35,587 bases of DNA from Arthrobacter sp. (GTDB taxonomy: Bacteria; Actinomycetota; Actinomycetes; Actinomycetales; Micrococcaceae): assembly GCF_031179985.1 (NCBI RefSeq), contig NZ_JAPSHJ010000041.1:1-35587 (forward strand), in the 5' to 3' direction. Under the pieces are notes generated by a model. That model did not search any database. It was not told the DNA's origin and was given only the letters and a program-made list of their open reading frames with translations. A program made the translations under genes and the position numbers. The first letter of the stretch is position 1; every line of letters starts with the position of its first letter. Positions 1 through 8,793 of this stretch are shown piece after piece.

Positions 1-98
1 TCCTCGCCGGCGAAACGGTCCCCGAGCGCGTCGTCACCGAAGAAACCACCTTCACCCAGGAACAGGCCATCAAGGCCCTGCCTACCCGTCAGTACTGA
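1..98 (+). CDS. C-terminal end of a probable sugar ABC transporter substrate-binding protein (partial)
   Basis: The frame is open from the window edge to TGA at 96-98 and encodes about 31 residues ending LPTRQY. The tail (VTEETTFTQEQAI followed by LPTRQY) resembles the C-termini of periplasmic-binding-protein-like sugar receptors of ABC transporters. Too little is present to see a fold or ligand. A sugar receptor next to a secreted arabinan/xylan-type hydrolase would make sense as a polysaccharide-use locus, but that is inference. A LacI-family regulator, which shares the same fold, is the main alternative. Confidence 0.45.
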   Translation, partial: LAGETVPERVVTEETTFTQEQAIKALPTRQY

Positions 99-118
99 GC
101 CCCCCGCTCACCTGACCG

Positions 119-156
119 TCCGTGCGGTGGCAGTGCCTACACTGCCGCCGCACGGA
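119..156 (+). terminator. Long hairpin after the upstream gene, probable terminator
   Basis: Bases 119-135 pair with 140-156 over 17 positions, with one G-T wobble and a 4-base loop (CCTA). It begins 20 bases after the stop at 98. There is no T-run, which is common for actinobacterial terminators. The 12-base right-arm sequence CCGCACGGATCA (148-159) is repeated directly at 168-179, so a second partial pairing is possible. The GTG at 127 lies inside this hairpin, which argues against it as the start of the next gene. Confidence 0.6.
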
Positions 157-294
157 TCAATCCGCCACCGCACGGATCACCACACCCCTGGCAAGCCGGA
201 CAACAACAGGCCAGTCACGGCTGCCGTCCCCTGCAATGAAATTTACCCTCAAGAATGCCCCGTTCAATCAGGGGCACGGAAAGTAGGCGCAACG

Positions 295-3200
295 ATGCGA
301 CCCTTACGTTTGCTCACCAGAACGGCAGCCGCGGGGGCCATAGCCTCGGCGCTTGTCCTGACTCCGCTGGTCCCGGCGCTGGCTGAGACCACCCCGGACC
401 CCAGGCTCGTCCTGCAATACAACCTGGATGAAAGCTCCGGGACCGTGGCTGTGGACAGCTCCGGAAAGGGACGCAACGGCACGGTCGTCAATGGTGGCAC
501 CTGGACGGGAAGCGAAGGACTGAAGCTGGACGGCGTCAACGACCATGTCCGCCTTCCTGACAACATCATGCAGGGACTGTCCGCCATTACGGTCAGTACC
601 GAGGTTCTGATGGCACCAACGCAAGCAACTCCTTACTTCATCTACGGACTCGGCAATACGACGTCGAACGCCGGGAACGGCTACCTGTTCACCACTGGTG
701 ACAGTTACCGCACTTCTATCGCCTCAGGTAACTGGTCCACCGAGCAGACACTTTCCCAAAACCAGCCTTTGGCGCGCGGCGTCTGGAAGACAATCACCTA
801 CACACTCGCCAATGGAACAGCCACGCTGTTCCTCGACGGCGTACAGGTGGGACAGAAAACCGGTATCACCATCACGCCAGGCAGCATCGGCAACGGATTG
901 ACGACGGCGAATTACCTCGGCCGTTCGGTCTACGCAGCCGACAAGTTTTTGTCCGGGTCGGTCAGGAACTTCCGGATCTACAATGCTGCCCTCACTCCAA
1001 GCGAGGTCGCATCCGCGATCGCACCAAGCGACGCACTCCGCGTGGATCGGGATGCGGCAGCTCTGACTCTCGGGGACGTCTCGGCGGTGACAGGCAACCT
1101 GTCCCTGCCGGCCAACGGCGTCAATGGTTCCACCCTGACGTGGTCATCGAGCGATCCGGCTGTCATTTCGAATACAGGAGTGGTGACCAGGCCCAACGCG
1201 GCGCAGGGTCCGGCAACTGTGACCCTCACGGCAACAATCACCCGCGGCGAATCCTCCGGAACCAAGGCGTTCACAGCTACCGTGGTCCCTGCCGAGTCAG
1301 ATGAAGAAAAGCTGGCGGCCGCCACCGCTGCTTTGTCCCTTCCCGCACTTGATGACGTCCGCGGCAATGTCACTCTCCCGGCAACCAGCGGACAGGCAGC
1401 GGTAACGTGGCAGTCCGCAAGCCCGATCATTGATTCCACAGGCATTGTTAACCGTCCGGCGGTGGACACCGACGTCGTCCTGACAGCCACCCTCACGGTC
1501 GGCACAGCGACCGGGACCAAGGAATTCACAGCGCATGTAAAAGCGAAGCCAACTGTTGCGCCCTATGCCGGATACGCGTTTGCTTACTTCACGGGGAACA
1601 GCCTGGCTGGCGAGAATATTTTCATGGCCGCCAGCCGCGGCAACGACGCCCTCCACTGGGATGAAACCAATGGCGGCAAGCCGATCCTCACGTCCACCAT
1701 GGGCACCAAAGGCCTGCGCGATCCCTTTGTGATCCGGTCCCCCGAAGGCGACAAGTTCTACATGATCGCCACAGACCTTTCCATTGGCAGCGGAACTTCC
1801 TGGGACTCCTCCCAGCGCCAAGGCAGCCAGTACCTTGAGGTCTGGGAATCATACGACCTCAAAAACTGGTCCGAACAAAGGCATGTGAAGGTTTCGCCAA
1901 GCACGGCCGGCAATACCTGGGCTCCGGAGGCCTACTACGACGCCGGCATCGGCGCCTACGTCGTGTTCTGGGCATCGAAGATCTATGCAGAATCCGACCC
2001 GGGCCACACCGCCGGGGTTGTCAACAAGATGATGTATTCGACAACCCGAGACTTCCGCACCTTCTCTGAAGCCAAGGTCTGGAACGACCCGGGTACCTCA
2101 GTCATTGATTCAACGGTCATCAAGGACAAGGACACGTTCTATCGCTTCACCAAGGATGAAGGCGGTGTTTCGGGCTGCGTCGACATCATGCAGGAAAAGT
2201 CCAACAACCTGCTCGCCGTTGATCTTCCGACCAGCAACCCCAGGAACTGGGCGCTCCAAAGCTCCTGCATCGGCAAGAACGCCGGAACGGCAGCGGTCGA
2301 AGGTCCCACCGTCTTCAAATCCAACACGGAGGAGAAGTTCTACCTCTTCCTCGACGAATTCGGAGGACGCGGCTACATCCCGCTCGAAAGCACCAGCCTG
2401 GAAACCCCCAGCTGGAAGCTGTCCACCAACTACGACCTGCCGGCCAGCCCCCGCCACGGAACCGTTCTCCCGGTAACCCAGACTGAGCTGGACGCCCTTC
2501 GCCAGACACCAAAACCTGTTCCCGCCAATGAAAAAGGGGAGATCCTCCGCTACTCCTTTGACCAGACCTCAGGAACGGACGTCACAGACTCCTCTGGCAA
2601 TGGCCTCAACGGCAAGGTCGTCGCCGGCGGCAGCTGGCAGCCGGGCGGCACGCTTAAGCTCGACGGTGCCGGTGGTTATGTCGACGTCCCGGATAACATC
2701 CTCTCCGGTGTCCAGGACGTGACGGTGGAAGCAGACGTCCTCGTAAACGCCTCCCAGAGCGGGTCCTACTTCATCTATGGATTCGGCAACACCGACGCCG
2801 CCGGAGTGGGTAATGGCTATCTGTTCGCCACGGGAAATTCCGTGTACAAGACCGGTATCGCCTCCGGGAACTGGACGACAGAACAAATTGCCAACAGCAC
2901 ATCAGCCCTGCCCCGTGAATCATGGAAGCACCTGGTTTACACGCTGAAGGGCAGCGTCGCCACCGTCTATCTCGACGGGAAAAAGGTCGGCGAGAACTTG
3001 AACGCCACCCTGAACCCTGCGGACATCGGACTGGGCAGCACCACGTCTAACTACCTCGGCAAGTCCGTCTACACCGCAGACAAAACCCTCAACGGCTCCC
3101 TCCGCGAGTTCGCCATCTACAACCGGGCGCTGTCAGCTGAGGAAGTAATGAATATCTCGGGCGACAAAACCGGTCTGGGAGATGTTTCGCTCAGTGACGC

Positions 3201-5586
3201 CAGCCTCCTGAAGGTGGCACCCATCGTCGACAGCACAAGCCGGAAGGTTACCTATCCCGTCAAACCAGGAACGGATCTGAGTAAGCTCTCCCCCACCTTC
3301 AGCCTCTTTCCCGGGGCTGTTTCAAGCCCGGCTTCCGGAGCGAGCGCGGACCTCAGCAAGCCGGTCACCTACGAGGTGACGGGGCCTGATGGTTCGACGG
3401 CGGACTGGACCTTCTCAGCACTGGAAATGAAGAGCCCTGTGTTGCCCGGCTACACCGCTGATCCGAACATCGTGGTCTACGGGGATACGTACTACATCTA
3501 CCCCACGACCGACGGAATTGCCTCATGGGGCAGCACGAAGTTCTCCGTCTTCTCATCCAAGAACCTTGTGGACTGGACAGACGAAGGCGTGGTGCTGGAT
3601 CTTGCAAACGTCAGCTGGACCCACTCAAATGCCTGGGCACCGGCAGCGACATCCAAAAACGGTAAGTACTACCTGTACTTCAGCGCCGGCCAGAACATCG
3701 GCGTCGCCGTCGCTGATTCTCCCAAAGGCCCCTTTGTCGACTCCGGTGCGCCGCTGGTCAACAAGGCAGCCTTCGGAGGTGCCCAACAGATCGACCCTGC
3801 TGTGTTCACCGATGACAATGGCGTGTCCTACCTGTTCTGGGGCAACGGCACCGCGCGCTATGTTCCGCTCAACCCGGACATGGTTTCCTACGACGCCGCG
3901 AACATCAAGACCATCGGCGGCCTGACCCAGTTCAGGGAAGGCGCCTTTGTGCACAAGCGCAACGGCACGTACTACCTGACCTATTCGATCGACGACACAC
4001 GGAGTGAGAACTACCGGGTCGGATACGCCACCGCGAGCAGCATCAACGGTCCATGGACCTCCAAGGGAGTCATCCTCGAGAAGAAACCAGAACTCGGCAT
4101 CCTTGGAACCGGCCACAACTCGGTCGTCCAGGTTCCGGGCACGGACGAGTGGTACATCGTGTACCACCGCTTCGCTATCCCAGGTGGCGACGGAATGCAC
4201 CGGGAGACCACCATTGACCGGCTCACCTTCGCCGCAGACGGATCGATTAATCGGGTTGTTCCCACTCTCGAGAGTGTGGAGCCAAGATTCGCCGACACAT
4301 CCGCCCCGACAGTTACGGTCGCCACTGAGCCGGCAGCACCGAACGGTGCTGAGGGCTGGTACATGGGTCCTGTCACGGTGAACGTCACCGTCAGTGATGA
4401 CTCTGCGACGGCTCCCAGCGTTGAAGTATCGGTCGACGACGGTGCCTGGGTTCCGTACACCCGGTCCTTTGAGGTGGCCTCAGACGGCGCTCACACTGTC
4501 AAGGCAAGGGCGACGGATGCAGCCGGGAACGTGTCCGTGGAAGCATCCATCGCGTTGAAGATCGACAGGACAGCACCACGGACTGCTGCCACCCTCGACG
4601 ACGATCGGACGCTCACCCTCGCCGCCGAAGATCCTTACTCGGGCGTTGCTGCCCTTGACTACCGTGTGGGCACCGCGGAATGGGTTCCCTACTCCGGTCC
4701 CCTTCCCGCGGGACGGACAGCGGCAACTGTTGAGTTCAGGGCAGTCGATAAGGCAGGCAACTCCACCCAGGGAATCGTGGACGTCCCCGCACCGGCTTCG
4801 CAGTCGATCTCCTTTGGGTCGATTGCCACCACGACGCTCGGGGACGCTGACTTCGCAGTCAGCGCAACGTCCACTTCCGGCCTCCCTGTGACGTTCTCTG
4901 CAACAGGCTCCTGCACCTTGCAAGGGAACTCGGTTCACTTGACCGGAGCCGGAACCTGCACCATCACCGCCAAGCAGGAAGGGAACCAACGGTTCCTCGC
5001 GGCCCCCGACGTCGTCCGGTCCTTTACGGTCAACGCCCCTGTCCGGGACACCTTTGACCGGGCAAATGGAGCCGTGGGCCGTTCCTGGAGCGGCGAGGAC
5101 GGACGCCAGTCCTACGTCATCAAGGACAAAGCCCTCAGCCCGCTCCTTGGCGGCGCTCTGCTCTACGCCGACGCGTTCGGTGCAGACCAGACGGCGTCCC
5201 TGACGCTGAAGTCAATCGCACCCAAGTCTGTCCAGGGTGTTCTGCTGAAGGCCCAATCCGGGAAGTCATTCCTATCGGGCGGAATCTCAGTGGTCTACGA
5301 CGCGCCCACGAAGTCGGTACTTCTGTCCACCCTGGGCGCTGACAAAAACACCTGGAACTCCTACAGCGCAGTACAATCTGCATTCGCTGCAGGTGACATC
5401 CTGACTGCCAGTTATGTGGACGGCACCGTCACCATCTACCGGAATGCCGATGTTGTGTCTAGTGTCCCGCTCCGGGCAGCCGACGTGCAGGTCTTTGCCG
5501 GCAAGGAGGGCAAGGCCGGTCTCCGGACGTCCTCAGCGAGCGGCAGCATCCTGGATGATTTCCGGGCAGCAACCATCGCGCGCTAG
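295..5586 (+). CDS. Secreted multidomain protein with two GH43 glycoside hydrolase modules and LamG domains
   Basis: The product has 1763 residues. ATG 295 is chosen because it starts a clean signal peptide (MRPLRL, hydrophobic core, PALA cleavage near residue 30) and has a GGAAAG box 11 bases upstream; the open frame reaches back to 127 but without signal-like sequence. Order: LamG/concanavalin-like domain (about 35-245), two atrophied bacterial Ig-like domains (250-332, 337-416), GH43 five-bladed propeller 1 (425-725; likely acids D476, D605, E669), a second LamG very similar to the first (748-955), a small linker domain (965-1045), GH43 propeller 2 (1050-1335; D1056 in TADPN, D1167 in QIDP, E1215 in REGAF), two Ig-like repeats with DxAGN motifs (1336-1500), another beta domain and a C-terminal LamG-like region. 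There is no LPxTG anchor, so it is probably released. GH43 enzymes are mainly arabinofuranosidases, arabinanases and xylosidases. The exact substrates cannot be read from sequence. Confidence 0.9.
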   Translation: MRPLRLLTRTAAAGAIASALVLTPLVPALAETTPDPRLVLQYNLDESSGTVAVDSSGKGRNGTVVNGGTWTGSEGLKLDGVNDHVRLPDNIMQGLSAITVSTEVLMAPTQATPYFIYGLGNTTSNAGNGYLFTTGDSYRTSIASGNWSTEQTLSQNQPLARGVWKTITYTLANGTATLFLDGVQVGQKTGITITPGSIGNGLTTANYLGRSVYAADKFLSGSVRNFRIYNAALTPSEVASAIAPSDALRVDRDAAALTLGDVSAVTGNLSLPANGVNGSTLTWSSSDPAVISNTGVVTRPNAAQGPATVTLTATITRGESSGTKAFTATVVPAESDEEKLAAATAALSLPALDDVRGNVTLPATSGQAAVTWQSASPIIDSTGIVNRPAVDTDVVLTATLTVGTATGTKEFTAHVKAKPTVAPYAGYAFAYFTGNSLAGENIFMAASRGNDALHWDETNGGKPILTSTMGTKGLRDPFVIRSPEGDKFYMIATDLSIGSGTSWDSSQRQGSQYLEVWESYDLKNWSEQRHVKVSPSTAGNTWAPEAYYDAGIGAYVVFWASKIYAESDPGHTAGVVNKMMYSTTRDFRTFSEAKVWNDPGTSVIDSTVIKDKDTFYRFTKDEGGVSGCVDIMQEKSNNLLAVDLPTSNPRNWALQSSCIGKNAGTAAVEGPTVFKSNTEEKFYLFLDEFGGRGYIPLESTSLETPSWKLSTNYDLPASPRHGTVLPVTQTELDALRQTPKPVPANEKGEILRYSFDQTSGTDVTDSSGNGLNGKVVAGGSWQPGGTLKLDGAGGYVDVPDNILSGVQDVTVEADVLVNASQSGSYFIYGFGNTDAAGVGNGYLFATGNSVYKTGIASGNWTTEQIANSTSALPRESWKHLVYTLKGSVATVYLDGKKVGENLNATLNPADIGLGSTTSNYLGKSVYTADKTLNGSLREFAIYNRALSAEEVMNISGDKTGLGDVSLSDASLLKVAPIVDSTSRKVTYPVKPGTDLSKLSPTFSLFPGAVSSPASGASADLSKPVTYEVTGPDGSTADWTFSALEMKSPVLPGYTADPNIVVYGDTYYIYPTTDGIASWGSTKFSVFSSKNLVDWTDEGVVLDLANVSWTHSNAWAPAATSKNGKYYLYFSAGQNIGVAVADSPKGPFVDSGAPLVNKAAFGGAQQIDPAVFTDDNGVSYLFWGNGTARYVPLNPDMVSYDAANIKTIGGLTQFREGAFVHKRNGTYYLTYSIDDTRSENYRVGYATASSINGPWTSKGVILEKKPELGILGTGHNSVVQVPGTDEWYIVYHRFAIPGGDGMHRETTIDRLTFAADGSINRVVPTLESVEPRFADTSAPTVTVATEPAAPNGAEGWYMGPVTVNVTVSDDSATAPSVEVSVDDGAWVPYTRSFEVASDGAHTVKARATDAAGNVSVEASIALKIDRTAPRTAATLDDDRTLTLAAEDPYSGVAALDYRVGTAEWVPYSGPLPAGRTAATVEFRAVDKAGNSTQGIVDVPAPASQSISFGSIATTTLGDADFAVSATSTSGLPVTFSATGSCTLQGNSVHLTGAGTCTITAKQEGNQRFLAAPDVVRSFTVNAPVRDTFDRANGAVGRSWSGEDGRQSYVIKDKALSPLLGGALLYADAFGADQTASLTLKSIAPKSVQGVLLKAQSGKSFLSGGISVVYDAPTKSVLLSTLGADKNTWNSYSAVQSAFAAGDILTASYVDGTVTIYRNADVVSSVPLRAADVQVFAGKEGKAGLRTSSASGSILDDFRAATIAR

Positions 5587-5604
5587 GAATAACACCCAGT
5601 TACA

Positions 5605-5647
5605 GAAAAGCGGCCATTCATCTTTTCCAGATGAGTGGCCGCTTTTC
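5605..5647 (+). terminator. Rho-independent terminator after the GH43 gene
   Basis: A 19-bp stem (5605-5623 with 5629-5647, one G-T wobble) closes on a 5-base loop TTTCC. The foot of the stem carries AAAA on the left and TTTT on the right, so it could work in both directions. It begins 18 bases after the TAG of the hydrolase gene. Confidence 0.85.
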
Positions 5648-5650
5648 GCA

Positions 5651-5679
5651 TTGTTTTATCCACCGTCTCTCACTAAGAA
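5651..5679 (+). promoter_or_regulatory. Probable promoter of the type III PKS operon
   Basis: TTGTTT (5651-5656) and TAAGAA (5674-5679) are separated by 17 bases. The -10-like box ends 6 bases before the ATG at 5686, so transcription would start at or next to the start codon. No Shine-Dalgarno is seen. It sits immediately after the terminator of the preceding gene. Confidence 0.45.
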
Positions 5680-5685
5680 TGAACC

Positions 5686-6921
5686 ATGACGGTCTACCTG
5701 AGATCCCTGGAAACTGCAGTCCCGCCGACTATCCTGATCCAGTCTGAGGCGCGGGAGGTTTTCGCAGCCCAGCCGGGGCTCACGAGGCTCGGCTCGAGGC
5801 TGGTCAATACCTGTTTCGACTCGGCCGCCATAGACACCCGCTACACAGCCGTTGACGAACTGACGATGGAAATCCGCTCGGACAACCCGCAGTTCTTCGA
5901 TCCCCGCACCGGTCTCCTGCTCAGGCCCAGCACGAAGGTGCGGAATGACATCTTCGGGCGGGAAGCAACCAAATTGTTCATCGAGGCCGCAGATGCTGCC
6001 CTGGCAGCCTGTGCAGGGATCGGACCGGAGGACATCACGCACCTCGTGACAGTTTCGTGTACGGGATTCTTTAATCCTGGCCCGGACTATAAAATCGTCC
6101 GCGCCCTCGGTCTGAATCCCTCGGTCCAGCGGTACCACCTCGGTTTTATGGGATGTTATGCAGCATTTCCGGCACTCCGGGCAGCAAAGTCCTTCTGTGA
6201 AGCGGATCCGGAGGCTGTGGTCCTGGTGGTGTGCGCCGAGCTGTGCTCGCTTCACGTCCGGACGTCCAATGACCCGGACACGATCATGGGCTCAGCGCTG
6301 TTTGCCGACGGCGCGGCGGGGGCGGTTGTCACGGCACGCGACATTCCTGACGCCGAACCATTGCTCCAACTGGATCACTTTGAAACCGTTCTGACACCCG
6401 TCGGCGAGGAATCCATGGCCTGGAACATCGGCGATGAGGGTTTCGAGATGGTCTTGGGAAACTACGTCCCGCACATCATCGACGATCACATTGTCGGCGC
6501 ACTTGAGCCGCTGCTATCCCGCGAGAAATCGCTCTCCAACAAGCCTTACACGGACATCAGGCACTGGGGAATCCACCCTGGCGGACGCAGCATCCTGGAT
6601 AAGGTGCAGAGCCGGTTGCAGCTCAGCGATGAGCAACTGATTCCTGCCCGAGAGACATTGCGAAACTACGGAAACATGAGCAGTGCCACCGTGTTGTTCG
6701 TCCTCAAGTACATCCTGGAACTTCCGGCCGAATCGGGCGACGAAAGGATTTGCTCCATGGCATTCGGCCCAGGACTAACGGTGGAGACTGCCCTCTTCAC
6801 CAAGATTTCATCCCAATGCCCTGATGCTCCAGCCGGGCTTACTGCCACAGTCGACACGGCGTCCGCAGAACTGGCCATGGAGACCCCTTTGGATGCACTG
6901 GCCCAACCCTTCCGTGCTTGA
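5686..6921 (+). CDS. Type III polyketide synthase (chalcone/stilbene synthase family; alkylresorcinol/alkylpyrone synthase-like)
   Basis: 411 residues, within the usual range for the family. The catalytic triad is visible: Cys157 in GFMGCYAAF, His297 in HWGIHPGGR and Asn330 in NYGNMSSATV, and the family motif GPGLTVE is at 361-367. Such homodimeric enzymes extend an acyl-CoA starter with malonyl-CoA and cyclise the product without an acyl carrier protein; bacterial relatives near methyltransferases make alkylresorcinols or alkylpyrones. It is the first gene of a tight operon: its stop overlaps the start of the methyltransferase. The order PKS, methyltransferase, flavin monooxygenase parallels srsABC of Streptomyces griseus, which makes phenolic lipids. 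Starter chain and ring type cannot be told from sequence. Confidence 0.92.
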   Translation: MTVYLRSLETAVPPTILIQSEAREVFAAQPGLTRLGSRLVNTCFDSAAIDTRYTAVDELTMEIRSDNPQFFDPRTGLLLRPSTKVRNDIFGREATKLFIEAADAALAACAGIGPEDITHLVTVSCTGFFNPGPDYKIVRALGLNPSVQRYHLGFMGCYAAFPALRAAKSFCEADPEAVVLVVCAELCSLHVRTSNDPDTIMGSALFADGAAGAVVTARDIPDAEPLLQLDHFETVLTPVGEESMAWNIGDEGFEMVLGNYVPHIIDDHIVGALEPLLSREKSLSNKPYTDIRHWGIHPGGRSILDKVQSRLQLSDEQLIPARETLRNYGNMSSATVLFVLKYILELPAESGDERICSMAFGPGLTVETALFTKISSQCPDAPAGLTATVDTASAELAMETPLDALAQPFRA

Positions 6922-7642
6922 TCCGATCATGGCTCTTCTGCGGGAGCGGGCTGCTGACGCCGTCGAGGAAATGGACGCAAGCGATTGTGATCCGGTCCGT
7001 CTCGAAAACACCTATACACAATTTTCCTTGGTTAACAGGCTGGTTTCGGGCTGGCGCCGGCTTTACCGAACAGAGCTGCTGCCCCAGTTATCGTCAGCCA
7101 CCCCCACCACGCTCCTTGACATAGGCTGCGGTGGGGGCGATATCCCGGTGCTGCTCGCGGAGTGGGCTGCCCGGGACGGCAAGCAGCTGTTGGTCACGGG
7201 CATCGATCCCGATGAGCGGGCCTACCGGTTCGCTGCCGAACGGCCGGCAACAGCAGGCGTTACCTTCCGGCAGGCGTTCTCCGCCGAGCTTGTGTCTGAA
7301 GGGCTGACGTTCGACGTCGTGATTTCCAACCACGTCCTTCATCACGTGCCTGCCGCCGAACTCCAACAGTTCCTGATGGAGTCGGCGTCGTTATCCCGCG
7401 GAACTGTCATCCACAACGACCTCCGCCGCAGTGTGGCCGCATATGCCATCTTCTCTGTGGCTGCGTTGCCATTGAGGCATTCCTTCATTCGGCAGGACGG
7501 GCTCACATCCATCCGGCGCAGCTACACACCCTCCGAACTCGACGCCCGCACCCCGCCGGCCTGGACCGCCGAACGGCGTTTTCCCTTCAGGACGGTCCTG
7601 CATCACAGGAAGCCTGAACTACCCGGGGCACTGAACCCTTGA
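6914..7642 (+). CDS. Class I SAM-dependent methyltransferase
   Basis: 242 residues from GTG 6914. SAM-binding motif I, LLDIGCGGGD, is at 67-76. It is followed by GIDPDE at the end of strand 2 and by FDVVISNHVLHHV, the motif IV/post-IV region typical of UbiE/Methyltransf_11-like enzymes. The GTG overlaps the PKS stop by 8 bases, suggesting translational coupling; ATG 6929 is an alternative start, and neither has a clear ribosome binding site. Its own stop overlaps the TTG start of the monooxygenase. In context it probably methylates a phenolic polyketide at O or C. This is inferred from the operon, since the family is catalytically diverse. Confidence 0.85.
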   Translation: MLDPIMALLRERAADAVEEMDASDCDPVRLENTYTQFSLVNRLVSGWRRLYRTELLPQLSSATPTTLLDIGCGGGDIPVLLAEWAARDGKQLLVTGIDPDERAYRFAAERPATAGVTFRQAFSAELVSEGLTFDVVISNHVLHHVPAAELQQFLMESASLSRGTVIHNDLRRSVAAYAIFSVAALPLRHSFIRQDGLTSIRRSYTPSELDARTPPAWTAERRFPFRTVLHHRKPELPGALNP

Positions 7643-8772
7643 CCGACGTTCTGATCGTTGGCGGTGGCCCTGTTGGCCTGTATCTTGCTTCCCTGTTGGT
7701 CAGTCACGGTCTGGCGGTGCGGGTGCTGGAGCAACGACTGTCCAGATCGCCGTTTTCGCGTGCTATCGGAATCCACCCTCCCGCTCTGGAAGCCCTCGAC
7801 AGAATCGGCGTCACGTCCAGACTGGTGGCCGCTGGAGTCCAAATCCACCACGGCCTCGCGATCGGAAGCGGCAGGCCTGTGGCCGGGATGTCCTTTGACG
7901 GGCTCTCCGGCCGCTTCCCCTTTGTCCTTTCCCTCCCCCAGGAACAGACGGAAGCCATACTGGAGCACCGTCTCCGGGAACTGGATCCGGCTGCGCTGCA
8001 GCGCGGCTCCACTGTGACGGGAATGCACGACGACGGACGGACAGTCACGCTGAATGTTGCCTCCGCTTCCGGCTCATCCAGGCACACCTCGCTGCTTGCC
8101 ATCGCTGCCGACGGCGTCCGGTCCAGCATGCGGGAGTTCCTGGGCATTCCGTCCCGGCTGAAGATCTATCCGGATGCCTACCTGATGGGCGACTTCCAGG
8201 ACTCCACTGACTTCGGATCAGATGCCGTGCTGTTTCTTGCAGCGAAGGGGATCGTCGAATCGTTCCCGCTGCCCGGCTCCCTCCGCCGTTGGGTAGTCAG
8301 AATGCCGGGCCTGCCCCGACAAGCGGAGCCTGCAACGGTAGCTGACCTGGTGTACGAAAGAACGGGAATACCCATAGACCCCGAAACAAACAGCATGCTC
8401 AGCTCGTTCGGTGTCCGGTCACGACGAGCCGTGCGGCTGATCCATGGCAGAACAGCCTTGATCGGGGATGCCGCCCATGAGGTCAGTCCCATTGGCGGTC
8501 AGGGCATGAACCTTGGATGGCTTGATGCAGCAGCGCTCGCGCCCATCATTGTGGCAGCTATAAGAGGGCAGCCGGTGGCAACTGATCTGCGTGCCTACGA
8601 AAGATCACGATTGCACGCGTCGGCCAAGGCCATGCGTCAGGCCGGGATTAATATGGCCCTGGGCCGCCCCGTTCCGCCGCTCCTGCTGGCCGCACGCAAT
8701 CGGGTGCTGGGCGAAGTCGCAGGAATCCCGGCAGTCAATGCCTGGGTGGCGCGGCGCTTTACCATGCACTGA
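7639..8772 (+). CDS. FAD-dependent monooxygenase (class A flavoprotein hydroxylase)
   Basis: 377 residues from a TTG start that overlaps the methyltransferase stop by 4 bases (TTGA). The N-terminal Rossmann motif is VLIVGGGPVGLYLA, with an acidic residue after strand 2 (LEQR). The DG motif is AADGVRSS (about 158) and the GD motif is LIGDAAHEVSPIGGQGMN (about 275-290), which contacts FAD. These are the marks of the para-hydroxybenzoate-hydroxylase/UbiH class, which hydroxylates aromatic rings using NAD(P)H and O2. As the third gene of the operon it most likely hydroxylates the phenolic ring made by the PKS, giving a hydroquinone or quinone. At about 380 residues it lacks the extra C-terminal domain of the larger phenol hydroxylases. 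Confidence 0.88.
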   Translation: MTDVLIVGGGPVGLYLASLLVSHGLAVRVLEQRLSRSPFSRAIGIHPPALEALDRIGVTSRLVAAGVQIHHGLAIGSGRPVAGMSFDGLSGRFPFVLSLPQEQTEAILEHRLRELDPAALQRGSTVTGMHDDGRTVTLNVASASGSSRHTSLLAIAADGVRSSMREFLGIPSRLKIYPDAYLMGDFQDSTDFGSDAVLFLAAKGIVESFPLPGSLRRWVVRMPGLPRQAEPATVADLVYERTGIPIDPETNSMLSSFGVRSRRAVRLIHGRTALIGDAAHEVSPIGGQGMNLGWLDAAALAPIIVAAIRGQPVATDLRAYERSRLHASAKAMRQAGINMALGRPVPPLLLAARNRVLGEVAGIPAVNAWVARRFTMH

Positions 8773-8793
8773 AGTGCCCTCCTGCGCCCGGGT

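Noticed and set aside
127..294. Extended N-terminus of the GH43 protein from GTG 127
   Set aside because: The stretch overlaps the terminator hairpin of the upstream gene and would bury the signal peptide at residue 57.
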